64,000 nt of DNA from positions 310,001 through 374,000 of the forward strand of contig BCGN01000011.1 in NCBI GenBank assembly GCA_001599295.1. Reading direction: 5' to 3'. The position numbers and the translations under genes are program-made. A model generated the notes under the pieces. It saw nothing but the letters and a program-made list of their open reading frames with translations. It made no database searches and was not told the DNA's origin. Source of the DNA: Sporopachydermia quercuum (Eukaryota; Ascomycota; Sporopachydermiomycetes; Sporopachydermiales; Sporopachydermiaceae). Of this stretch, positions 55,339 to 64,000 are shown one piece after another (position 1 is the first letter of the stretch; each line of letters opens with the position of its first letter).

Positions 55339-57105
55339 TCATAAATCTTCGGATAATAATGATTCCGAAGAAAAAGAAGAAACGGATGACGAGGACGATG
55401 GTGGTGGTGATGATGATCTCAACACATTTGGATCATCTTGCCTTTTATCAACAGTTGTTCGCATACTAGGTAATGAGATCCCTAGTGTTCTAGCTCTTGA
55501 TTGTTGATATTTTTCCAGTCTATTCTCTAGTTCTATTTCTTCTTCATCGCTGTCGTTGCCTTCATTATATCTGATGAAACTCTGAGGCTCTGTTCTTGCA
55601 ATGGGTATTGGTATTTGCTTTTGCACTTGTTTTGGTATTTGTTGAGGTATTTGTTGAGGCACTGACGTAGATGTGTAGCTGCTAGTAAATGTATTCTTTG
55701 TATTATCATCATTGTGCTTATTGCTGTTACTATTATTGTTGATGGTAGTCTTACTAGTTGTTGTAGTTGTTGAAGTGTAGTTGCCAGATCTGAAATGCTC
55801 GTCTAATTCTTCTAATTCTTCTTCAGGCTCTTCCTCGAGTGTCGACATTCTTCTATGTTGGAAAGGTTGAAAACTTGCTCTAGGATCACTATTCATAGTC
55901 ATTGCTGAGTTTTGATAGTTGGCTAATGATGACTGTAACGTCTCGCTTATTGGGAATAATTCAGTTTGTTTCTCTTGCCCATGGTCGTTATCAGATAAAC
56001 CATATTCCCTAGTAATTATAGGCTTAGTTGATCTTGAAGGCATAGGAGGTAATTCTCTTGGAGGAGTTTTAACACCAATGCCATCAGAGAACATAGTATT
56101 CTTCGTTTGCCCAGTATGATCATTATGACTGGTACCATAAGATCTAGTGCCAGCGAAATTAACACTATCAGTTGATCTATGGAATGGGTTGCTATAAATC
56201 TGATCATCAGGTTTCTCTCGAGCTACTCGATTTCTTCTTCTCTTACAAAACCGGAAAATAAAGTAGAACAGTATTCCGCATACAAAGGCTCCTACAACTG
56301 AACCAGTAGAAGCACCAATGATCACAGACTTATTGTTCGAAGGTTTATTCTGCGTTGATGCTAAATTAGACGTGCCGAGCGTATTGTAAAAGTTATCAGC
56401 ATTCACTTTTGATTGTAGAATGTATGATGAATAGTAATCCATATCAGTTGTCACAGTAGCTAATGGTACTGGCGTGATAGAATGCGTGATATCAGAGGTA
56501 TTGGCCGTGATAGTGGTAGAGAATGCATAGGATGTAGTGAAAACTGAAGAAGGATCTGTTATTATAAATGCAATAGTTCCCAAATCCATTGTGGTTGTGA
56601 ATTCTGGTGCTGGTGTTGATTCCAGTTGAGTCTTAGTTGTTGTGGCCTTGATTGTGGATAGTTTAGTAGTGGGGGAGTTTATTCGAGTTCCATTTATTGA
56701 AGATGATCGTTGAGTCCTTTTGATAGTAACATACTTTGGTATAGAACTTGTAGTCGCCGAAATTGTAGTTCTTGTTGATTGTATATCACTGCTGGTACTG
56801 CTATCGACATTAGTAGCGCTAGATGTAGACGGACTGTAGTTGATATTTGTGTTGATATTTGTGTTGATATTTGTGGTCATACTGGAATTCTGATCACTGC
56901 TGCTACTGTAAGGATCTCCCAAATTTGTCGATTGACTAGATTGTGTTTGAAGGGAAGTTGTGGCAACATTTACACCATTATTTGAACTACTTGGCCCAAT
57001 AGATGTTGATAAGTAGTCTGTGGCTGACACTGTTACACTCCCTGATAAAGAGTGAAAACCATCCGAACTCCGATAGAATCCCTCTGTCAGATTACGACCA
57101 ATCAT
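55339..57105 (-). CDS. Ser/Thr-rich single-pass membrane protein
   Basis: The 588-residue frame encodes a Ser/Thr/Asn-rich N-terminal half of about 255 residues, a single membrane segment at about 261-286 (VIIGASTGSVVGAFVCGILFY within it) and a basic stop-transfer FCKRRRNR. A long cytosolic tail follows, with polyproline (PPRELPPMP), acidic (EEEPEEELEELDE) and QIP-repeat stretches. There is no obvious N-terminal signal peptide. The architecture fits yeast cell-surface or polarity proteins of the Skg6/Tos2 or wall-sensor type, but I see no decisive signature. The NINTNINTNIN tract (residues 79-89) comes from a short DNA repeat at about 56839-56871. It lies downstream of a 3 kb gene-free region. 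Confidence 0.75.
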   Translation of the reverse strand: MIGRNLTEGFYRSSDGFHSLSGSVTVSATDYLSTSIGPSSSNNGVNVATTSLQTQSSQSTNLGDPYSSSSDQNSSMTTNINTNINTNINYSPSTSSATNVDSSTSSDIQSTRTTISATTSSIPKYVTIKRTQRSSSINGTRINSPTTKLSTIKATTTKTQLESTPAPEFTTTMDLGTIAFIITDPSSVFTTSYAFSTTITANTSDITHSITPVPLATVTTDMDYYSSYILQSKVNADNFYNTLGTSNLASTQNKPSNNKSVIIGASTGSVVGAFVCGILFYFIFRFCKRRRNRVAREKPDDQIYSNPFHRSTDSVNFAGTRSYGTSHNDHTGQTKNTMFSDGIGVKTPPRELPPMPSRSTKPIITREYGLSDNDHGQEKQTELFPISETLQSSLANYQNSAMTMNSDPRASFQPFQHRRMSTLEEEPEEELEELDEHFRSGNYTSTTTTTSKTTINNNSNSNKHNDDNTKNTFTSSYTSTSVPQQIPQQIPKQVQKQIPIPIARTEPQSFIRYNEGNDSDEEEIELENRLEKYQQSRARTLGISLPSMRTTVDKRQDDPNVLRSSSPPPSSSSSVSSFSSESLLSEDL

Positions 57106-58924
57106 GATTATTGGTTCTTATTTCATACCCTAGTTGCCTCACAATAATCATTACAAATTCTGCTATGTCTGATGCTTGATCCGTTATCTTTACTTTTAGT
57201 GTCTTTGAATCGTTGGGAGTAGCTTTTTCTTGCCCTGCTAATTATNTCTCGTTATATCTAAAAATCTCAACTAGGGTGGCCTTTTGTTGGCAGATGGTAG
57301 TTGAACATACACACTTATGCAGCAATCAGCTGCAGTATTTTCTTTGTATTGCAACTACTTTTTGTGTTTTTAGAACAAATGATAGTTATACCATCAACAT
57401 ATAAAAGTCCTTCTTTACTAAGGAAAGAAAAAAACAATAGAACTCATCATATGCCAACAATAAGATCAACATGGAGTCTAAAAGAAATAACTAGTTTTAC
57501 GTCAAAAGGCGATCGGTTTCTTTTTTCATGTATTTGTCGCTTTGCGATTCAAAAATTTGTAATAAAGTTTTCCCCACACTAAAGTTTGACACTCAATAAA
57601 GTTAGACTAGCAACTGACCTTTCTGCTAAATNTTACAGGAGTTGCTTTGCGATAAAATATGAGCCGTTCTATTGAAAGTAGCTTACTTGTATAAGTTCTG
57701 GTAACCTGGTACTAAAGAGTGAAAGAAATGGCAACACCAATAATTTATCATCGAGTTATTACTCCTGTTGCTCGATATTTTCTTGGCAATATCCCATCTC
57801 GTATCACTTAAGTCTGTCTTCCCCCTTGCCTACCCCAAATAGGATTTCACAATAAGGTTCATTTTAACTTACTAGGCAATACCCTCTTTCAGCTTTAATT
57901 TTCTTTTCTCAAACGTTCAGGGTCACATGTACATACTTGCCTTCCAAAATATCTATTTTTATCTTCATACTTCGACGCGTTGGACGCGTTCATTTCATCA
58001 AAAACATAATGAAAGTTTACGGTACTCTGGGTAGAGAGGTTCTAGTAAATGATTAAATGATCTGAACCGTTGATATACGAAATGTTATATGGTAAGAAAA
58101 GGAAACAGTCAGTGCAGTCCTTAGGGAAGATAAAAGAAATCAAATAGGTAAATTAGACGATTAGTTAGATCAGCTTAGTTAGTAAGCAACGAAGAAGATG
58201 ATAATATTAGCCTTATAGTAACCAAGTAATGACTAGTTTTATGGTTATTATAACCGTTGGAAAGGGGAAACTATAACCATAAGAGATGAAATCAATAAAA
58301 GAATGTAAAATTTACGATCCTCGTGATTGTCAAGAGACTGATAAACAAAAAATAATAATAGAACAGGAGAGCCTGGTAAACAGAGAAATAGCTGGGTTGG
58401 GGCCTCAATAAACTTGTTTTTTATTAGATGAATAGGAAAAACTAACGGAGAAACTGAAAGGAATGCGGTGAAGAGAATTGATTGTTCTGGACTTCGAGGT
58501 TTTTTACAACTATAGCCAAAATAGANATTACAACAACTACATTTGAGTAAATCAACAGCATTCACACTTCGGACATAAAGCAAATAAACGATTAGAAAGG
58601 AAACATTTGAGTAAATGTACAAATGCAATGCAATACTTATCAGTACGATCACCGTTAGTTTAAACTAAGTTCTGCAATAACAATCATATCGATTGAATTG
58701 TTGAGAATTGAACTCTTGATTTCTGACACCTCCTTTTATTTCCTTTNAATACACTTTTGTTCCTTTTCCGGCGATTGAATACATCTCACTTAAGTCAGAT
58801 TTTTATCCAAGCTGGTTCATTATTCCTGTTGAAGAAAGATAAACGATTTTTATGGTTACGGACAAGCTTTTTCGTTCTAGTGAAAGCAACGGAGAACCCC
58901 GTTCGGTTGCAAAACGAAGTTTAC

Positions 58925-58934
58925 ATCACGTGAT
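58925..58934. promoter_or_regulatory. ATCACGTGAT palindrome (Cbf1/bHLH-type site)
   Basis: This is the same 10 bp palindrome found upstream of MEF1. Here it lies 1.8 kb upstream of the membrane-protein gene, so its target, if any, is unclear. Confidence 0.45.
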
Positions 58935-59111
58935 TTGAGATAGTATTTCAAAGAAAAGCTATCTGAGAGCATTGAATGTATGAGATGTATGGATAATTGT
59001 TATTATTAAGCATATTACTATTAGTTTATAACTCGGTGGATCTGCAATTGTTTTTTTTTGAGATCTTCGTTCTATTTCCTCGCTACCTTAAACTGGGTAT
59101 TAGTCTTATGT

Positions 59112-59155
59112 TCTGTACTTACTGACTCTCTTGCAATAGAGTCAGTAAGTACAGA
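59112..59155. repeat. Perfect inverted repeat, 18 bp arms, 8 nt loop
   Basis: The arms are 59112-59129 and 59138-59155, exact complements around the loop CTTGCAAT. A terminator for ANP1 is unlikely, as it sits about 930 bp past the ANP1 stop codon. No ORF or transposon ends accompany it. Confidence 0.9.
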
Positions 59156-60085
59156 TTCTGCATAGAATGCTCAATTCGCATCAATGCAATTATAGAAGAA
59201 CTGCATTGGTGCCTACTGTGTCAATATCCGGCACCTAATGTGGTAGATTCATTATTCAAGATAGCTGATACGCTTAAAAAAGAGTGTTCAAAGGTTTTAT
59301 TGTTCCCGTTGTAATCGTTTGAAGCCATAGAAATTAAGTAGTTCCTTCAGGAGACACATAGTTTGAGTACTACGCATAAATAAGCATATACGGGCTAATT
59401 TGACTCTTGAAGATAAACACTTTATCGTACAACGAAAAGGATTACTTGTTAAGAAGTTGTATGACGGTCAGAAGAATGTTCATTCTCACGTCATTTCTGT
59501 AGTTCTTACAGCTATTCAGGTCCTAGTAATAACAGCTCTTGGACCGGAAAGTTACTTCACTTCAGGTTCTTTAGGAAAAAATAGTAACATCTATCCGTGT
59601 TACATGCATCAACTGTACATATGTAACATGCTCTATTTCTTATATGGCTATAAATACTTAATTGAAAAGAATAGTAATTAGTAATTAGTAATAACTGAAC
59701 TCGACGTCTTGTAATTATTCTTGAAGCTTGTGATTAAAATAGCCTGAGCTAATGTCTGGTTGTTGTATTCCACTCGAACTTATCGATACCGGCTACGGCG
59801 TAAGATCACATTTCACCAAAGTTCATTAGCTTGTAACAAAATACCATTGATGAGTCTCTCTGCTTGCCATTCTAGCCAGTAAACAGCTGCAACAAAATGT
59901 ATAATTGATCGTTTTCTCTCAAATTGTCTGAACCAAATTCAATCTATGATATTCAAGCATCTCAAACTTAGAACTAAGAATCAGTATATAAATGGCGTTC
60001 CTTTCGACCATTCGACTTTATATTCAGTTATCAAATGTTCAGCAGTACAATTGGCCATCAATTCTAGGTTCTATTAAATTAACTC

Positions 60086-61849
60086 TTACTCCTTCTGCAC
60101 TAATCTCACATGTTCTGGTAATCGATCTAGCACAACAGGCTCAGAATCAGGGTCCATCCATCTAACAAGCTTGTACTTGTTCTTATCATAAGAATGAGTA
60201 ACTTCTTTCTCGGCAAGAATTCTTTCTTTATTTTCTAAGGTATCTTCATAAGATGAAATATCAATCTGAACATCACCACTATTCTTTTCAGTCCTAAAGA
60301 AAGACCTGGGATCTCTTTCAGGTTGAGGACCATTCATCTTTCTCTTAGCATTAGCATCAACATCAACATCCAAATAAAACTCATCATCTTGACCAGTCCA
60401 ATCAACGAAAACAGTTCTGCCTTTGATATTTTCTGTATTCTTCATTGCTCTCTTCTTTTCAGTTCTCCAGTTGTCATTCATATCTTCGAACAGATTATTC
60501 CAGGCTTTTTCATAAAACTCTTTATTGATCTCATATTCCTTTCTCTTGATTTCTTCCTCTGCCATCCATTCTATATGCTTGATATCATCACTACTTGGTT
60601 CATAAATATGCCATATAGTGTAATGGGGCAAACCTATGACTTCTTTACCCATGCGTCTACACATTTTCCCAAACCCTTCAGTCTCAGCGTGTTTTTCAAA
60701 CGAGAACGCTGGAAAATGTGCCCCATCCCTGAAAACGTTGGCCTTGGCCATGATTGAAACACCGCCAATACCGTCTAGTTCCATTTCTGTTTCAGGATCA
60801 CCATATGGATCTCTCAGATAAGCCAAATGGGGTCTCCATGTGGCATACTCAACATAACCTTCAACAATTACTGCATCTTCATCTAATGTTTTCGCGAGAT
60901 CCAGACCACCTTCAGATTCTTGCCAGGAGTTCAAATCGTATGGTTGTTGATTGCCCAACCATCCCGGTAAAGGCCTCCAAACATTTGGTACTATAACATC
61001 TTTATCGTGATGAATCAAATCCTCTAGAATTGTTGCCGGCACTGTTTCAACATCAGCATCACGCCAGTAAACCCATGAATGATCAGGTTTTAATGCTGTT
61101 GATAACAACCAATTTCTAGCTCTGGCCATAAGTTTTCTTCTAGGACCTTGTGCAGCAAATCCATGCCTATCGCTGAAACCTTGCCCAATTGCTTGACCAA
61201 AATCTTTTTCATAAATTTCTATTCGTCCGAATCTTTGAGACTTATCTTTATTGGTTTGACAAGACTTCAATGAATCAACAAGGTCTTCCATTGTATTGTC
61301 TTTTGAATCTGAAACTAAAAATGCAAGATCAATTAAGTTGTGTGGATACGATAAGTTCTTCATATGCGAGAAAAACATTGGTAGATGAGCAGACGCGTCT
61401 CTTAAAGGTACAAGAAATAGAATTTTCTCATTTCTTCTCCATGCTTCAGGTGTTGGCGCATAATCGTTTAAATCATAAAATGTAATATTCAAATCTGATT
61501 TTTCTCCTTCCTCCCATCCATTTGGTAAATCTGGAACATAATATTGTACAGAAGGGAGGTATGTTTGCTTTAATAAATACAAAAAGGTTGATAATGGGAA
61601 AAAGATTAGTAAAAATAATAGGATTCTCTGTACCAAGGATATGTTTGATTGGAGATTCAATTGTAATGGTTTCCTCAATTTCTTTGGTAGAAAATCTTTC
61701 TTCTCATCATTGTATGAATTGCTTTTGCTCGACTTCATTCTTTCCGAACCTCTTTGATTATGGATCAGATCATGTTGTCTACTTAAATTACTTTCATCAT
61801 CATCATTCAAATTCAATGGTGATTTACCTAGAAATTCCCTGTCACTCAT
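60086..61849 (-). CDS. ANP1: Golgi alpha-1,6-mannosyltransferase Anp1 (GT62)
   Basis: Anp1 is a subunit of the Golgi mannan polymerase II complex that extends N-glycan mannan chains. The 587-residue frame is a type II membrane protein: a charged cytosolic start of about 65 residues, one membrane segment at about residues 70-90, then the GT62 catalytic domain. Key stretches are LFLVPLRDASAHLPMFF, KDFGQAIGQGFSDRHGF, the metal-binding DAD (D264, D266) in VYWRDADVET, and HYTIWHIYEPSSDD. These match Anp1 more closely than Van1 or Mnn9, especially FYDLNDY and the RDASxHLPMFF form. The C-terminal extension past the catalytic domain is charged and about 120 residues long. Confidence 0.94.
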   Translation of the reverse strand: MSDREFLGKSPLNLNDDDESNLSRQHDLIHNQRGSERMKSSKSNSYNDEKKDFLPKKLRKPLQLNLQSNISLVQRILLFLLIFFPLSTFLYLLKQTYLPSVQYYVPDLPNGWEEGEKSDLNITFYDLNDYAPTPEAWRRNEKILFLVPLRDASAHLPMFFSHMKNLSYPHNLIDLAFLVSDSKDNTMEDLVDSLKSCQTNKDKSQRFGRIEIYEKDFGQAIGQGFSDRHGFAAQGPRRKLMARARNWLLSTALKPDHSWVYWRDADVETVPATILEDLIHHDKDVIVPNVWRPLPGWLGNQQPYDLNSWQESEGGLDLAKTLDEDAVIVEGYVEYATWRPHLAYLRDPYGDPETEMELDGIGGVSIMAKANVFRDGAHFPAFSFEKHAETEGFGKMCRRMGKEVIGLPHYTIWHIYEPSSDDIKHIEWMAEEEIKRKEYEINKEFYEKAWNNLFEDMNDNWRTEKKRAMKNTENIKGRTVFVDWTGQDDEFYLDVDVDANAKRKMNGPQPERDPRSFFRTEKNSGDVQIDISSYEDTLENKERILAEKEVTHSYDKNKYKLVRWMDPDSEPVVLDRLPEHVRLVQKE

Positions 61850-64000
61850 GATGGCTTTCTTTGTTGAGGTTAAACCAGTAAATCGCCAATTTTCCTATGG
61901 TCTAAATTGTTGTGCTGGATAACTGATAATCCTTTCTACCCACCATAATACAAATGATCGGTCTTTCTTCTGCTCCAATGATTAATATGATGAGAAATGG
62001 AATGCCATCCGTTTGCTACCTACTGAGCAAGGTAAGTTTTTCACCGGTAAAGAGTCGCAAATAGTTATTCCAATGGTGTTTATCTAAAAAACAGATCAAC
62101 AATTCAACAATAACCAGTCAATAATGCAGATCCCACATGTTTTCTCCCTGTTTTTCAGTCCCATCAGCTATCTACCGAAAAGTCTGTGAACTAATTTATT
62201 AAGGTTCGACCACAAACTTTATATATGAGCATAACGTTTTGAAACGTTAATAGAGTTCAGACTTATTGTTATAACTTAATATTGTTAGTGGATTTAAATC
62301 TTAATCATCTCACGATCTTAATTGATACATCAGATTAACAATAAAAGTTCAAGTTTAACAAGCTGTTCAAAATGAATTCTAGAAGAAATAACCTTAGATA
62401 GGAAAAATGGCTCAATGATTAGAGATATACGATCTTCTNAATAGTCCGAACTTCAATTCTTCTGGTTTATGGTTGTTGGAAATCAATTCAGACTTGGTTA
62501 CTGCATTTGGTGGTATTATTATAACTATTATTATATTCAGCACTTGAATGGCCAGCTAACACTTACCAGGGATGATAGAATAGGAATGTCCAAAAAGTAG
62601 CACCTTCACATTTCACTTGAATGCAACTGCCAGTACCTTTCGGCGTTACTTTTGATTGACCTTTGAAAGCAGTTATCGTGTTCAAGATAAGAGTATAATA
62701 TGGAGCTCGACATTACAAGAATATTTGGATTTATTTATGGCGCATACCGCCACTACAACCACAGCAGTGTGTGTATGGGGNCAGTAGTACAGGCTTTTGA
62801 GTGGTGCGCAGAAGAAGCACGAACCTCTTACCAGCAGATACTGTCCATCTGTAATAGCCTGTTCTGTTTCTCATAGTAAATTGAAGTTGATTATTTTCTA
62901 ATCTTTTACATGGTACATAGAACCGAAAGAGGATCCAACAAATGAATTAACGTTTAGAAAATCATTAATCTTTTGAACTCTAATAACATTTGGGAGTAGA
63001 TTTTCTGTAAAACAATATAAATGAGTCTTAGGGTCGGGATTCAAACATAATTATTATAATTTGAAATCATTTGACAAAGAGGGAGTGGCCTTAATCTATA
63101 GACCATTGTCAACCAAATTTTCAGATATTAAATGGTATCAAATGCGTTAAAAAATTCTANACCCAGGTAGCTTTTCAAATGATTTATCAGAAAGCTTGAA
63201 GGTCCATGAAATTGTGCGTCTGAAATTAATACCAAGAAATGATTAGTGTTTATGTTAATCTGAAATGCAGAATCCCACATGATCTGGATTAAACGTGAGA
63301 GATCAATGATAAGAGAATTTGTTGATACAACTTCAATTGGTGTCAATCAATTTGTATAATAATACTTCTTTGTGCTTGTGCGGCAGTTAACTAATTTTTA
63401 TTTTGATTAACTAGATTTTTTATTGAACTGGTCTTCACGATATTGCAATAAAGAATGTCTATAATCTGTTTAGACTTCAGAACTAACTGCCCGAAAGGGA
63501 ATTTCTACATTCTAATTAACATTTCTGGAATACAGTTTAATGCATGCCTAACTGATCTTTATTTTATCACTTGAAACTGGATCATTTATATTTTATCCGT
63601 TTCAAAGTTCTTCCTTACAGAGTACCTAACAACTATTCACTAATTTACTACAACAGATGAAGTTTCATTCATTTTGATTATAATACTGAGTTTACCCAAC
63701 CAGCCGGTTGCATACCAGTAATTGATGTGACTCAGGTTTACTTGACTACATATTATCCAATTGCTGGTGAAGTCTTGAATCTGAGGGGCTTATCATGAAA
63801 TCAATTCAAAACTATGGTTAGACAGAAATAGTATCAGAATATNGTCAACACTATTAACATACCTACTAATTAGAATAAAGTTATAAAATAATTCATTTAA
63901 TATTGGCAAGTAGGTTAACTAGAAGCATTTAGGATGAACCTTGTTTTGGCTCCCATGGCAATAATTTCCTTCATCATTAGAAAATTATTAAGATTCTAAG
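61850..64000. other. Intergenic region upstream of ANP1 to window end
   Basis: No gene is supported in this 2.1 kb. It includes the ANP1 promoter. Frames such as 63128-63346 are short and contain N. A weak tRNA A-box-like sequence near 62408 was considered and rejected. Undetermined bases lie at 62439, 62781, 63160 and 63843. Confidence 0.5.

Larger units (their letters stand above)
57106..60085. other. Large intergenic region, 3 kb
   Basis: This lies upstream of the membrane-protein gene and downstream of ANP1. The open frames are short, N-containing or start only with TTG, and none is convincing. It contains a TCACGTGA palindrome at 58926-58933 and a perfect hairpin at 59112-59155, both listed. 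Undetermined bases lie at 57246, 57632, 58527 and 58747. It may be a long upstream regulatory region. Confidence 0.5.

Noticed and set aside
58248-58652. 134-codon open frame with hydrophobic stretches
   Set aside because: It contains an N, lies in AT-rich gap DNA where hydrophobic codons arise by chance, and shows no family signature.
59400-59681. 93-codon open frame
   Set aside because: It begins with TTG rather than ATG and has no protein-like features.
62405-62480. tRNA-like A-box (TGGCTCAATGATTAGAG)
   Set aside because: The sequence resembles a tRNA D-arm, but the expected GGTTCRANTCC box is degenerate (ACTTCAATTCTT), the acceptor stem does not pair, and an N falls near the would-be anticodon loop.
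1-64000. Transposons, LTR elements, virus-like elements and CRISPR arrays
   Set aside because: No integrase, reverse transcriptase, transposase or capsid-like frame, no long terminal repeat pair and no regularly spaced repeat array was seen.

Overview
The window looks like nuclear chromosomal DNA of a budding yeast (Saccharomycotina). It is AT-rich and compact, and almost every intact open frame is a recognisable yeast housekeeping gene: NCS2, FYV6, NMA111, RPN6, SPC3, PET309, FYV7, MEF1, FET3, FTR1, POB3, DAK1 and ANP1. Two features argue against Saccharomyces or the CTG-Ser clade. CTG codons fall at conserved leucine positions (the K-helix of the P450, the DhaK domain of DAK1). I can also place 17 spliceosomal introns in 8 of 23 genes, with GTATGT or GTAAGT donors and mostly TACTAAC-like branch points. 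An early-diverging, intron-richer lineage is the best guess; the species cannot be named from this. No rRNA, confident tRNA, transposon, LTR or CRISPR array was seen.

Layout. 0-12 kb: the first exon of an unknown gene, NCS2 (tRNA thiolation), FYV6 (splicing), a small unknown ORF, mitochondrial ribosomal bL35m, the nuclear HtrA protease NMA111, an orphan cytochrome P450, and an unknown multi-pass membrane protein. 12-22 kb: a 3.4 kb gene-free stretch, an MRH1/YRO2-type opsin relative without the retinal lysine, a four-exon sugar transporter, RPN6 and SPC3. 22-40 kb: PET309, FYV7, a seven-exon MMS1_N/CPSF_A-family scaffold gene, SLO1 and MEF1. 40-49 kb: the high-affinity iron uptake pair FET3 and FTR1, divergent across a 5 kb gene-free gap. 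49-64 kb: POB3, DAK1, a Ser/Thr-rich single-pass membrane protein, and ANP1.

Genes that work together. FET3 (ferroxidase) and FTR1 (permease) form one plasma-membrane complex. PET309, MEF1 and bL35m all serve mitochondrial gene expression. FYV6 acts in splicing, which fits an intron-rich genome. Several neighbourhoods match S. cerevisiae. SPC3-PET309-FYV7-MEF1 keeps the order and orientation of YLR066W-YLR069C apart from two inserted genes. NMA111 and bL35m are convergent as in YNL123W/YNL122C, with NCS2 and FYV6 from the same arm nearby. POB3 and DAK1 are neighbours in both.

The most notable observations are the heavily spliced MMS1-like gene, the intron density, 42 single N bases whose codon positions suggest masked heterozygous sites, two long perfect hairpins in intergenic DNA, Rpn4-like elements upstream of RPN6, and the large FET3-FTR1 gap. 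I found no clearly undescribed biological system.
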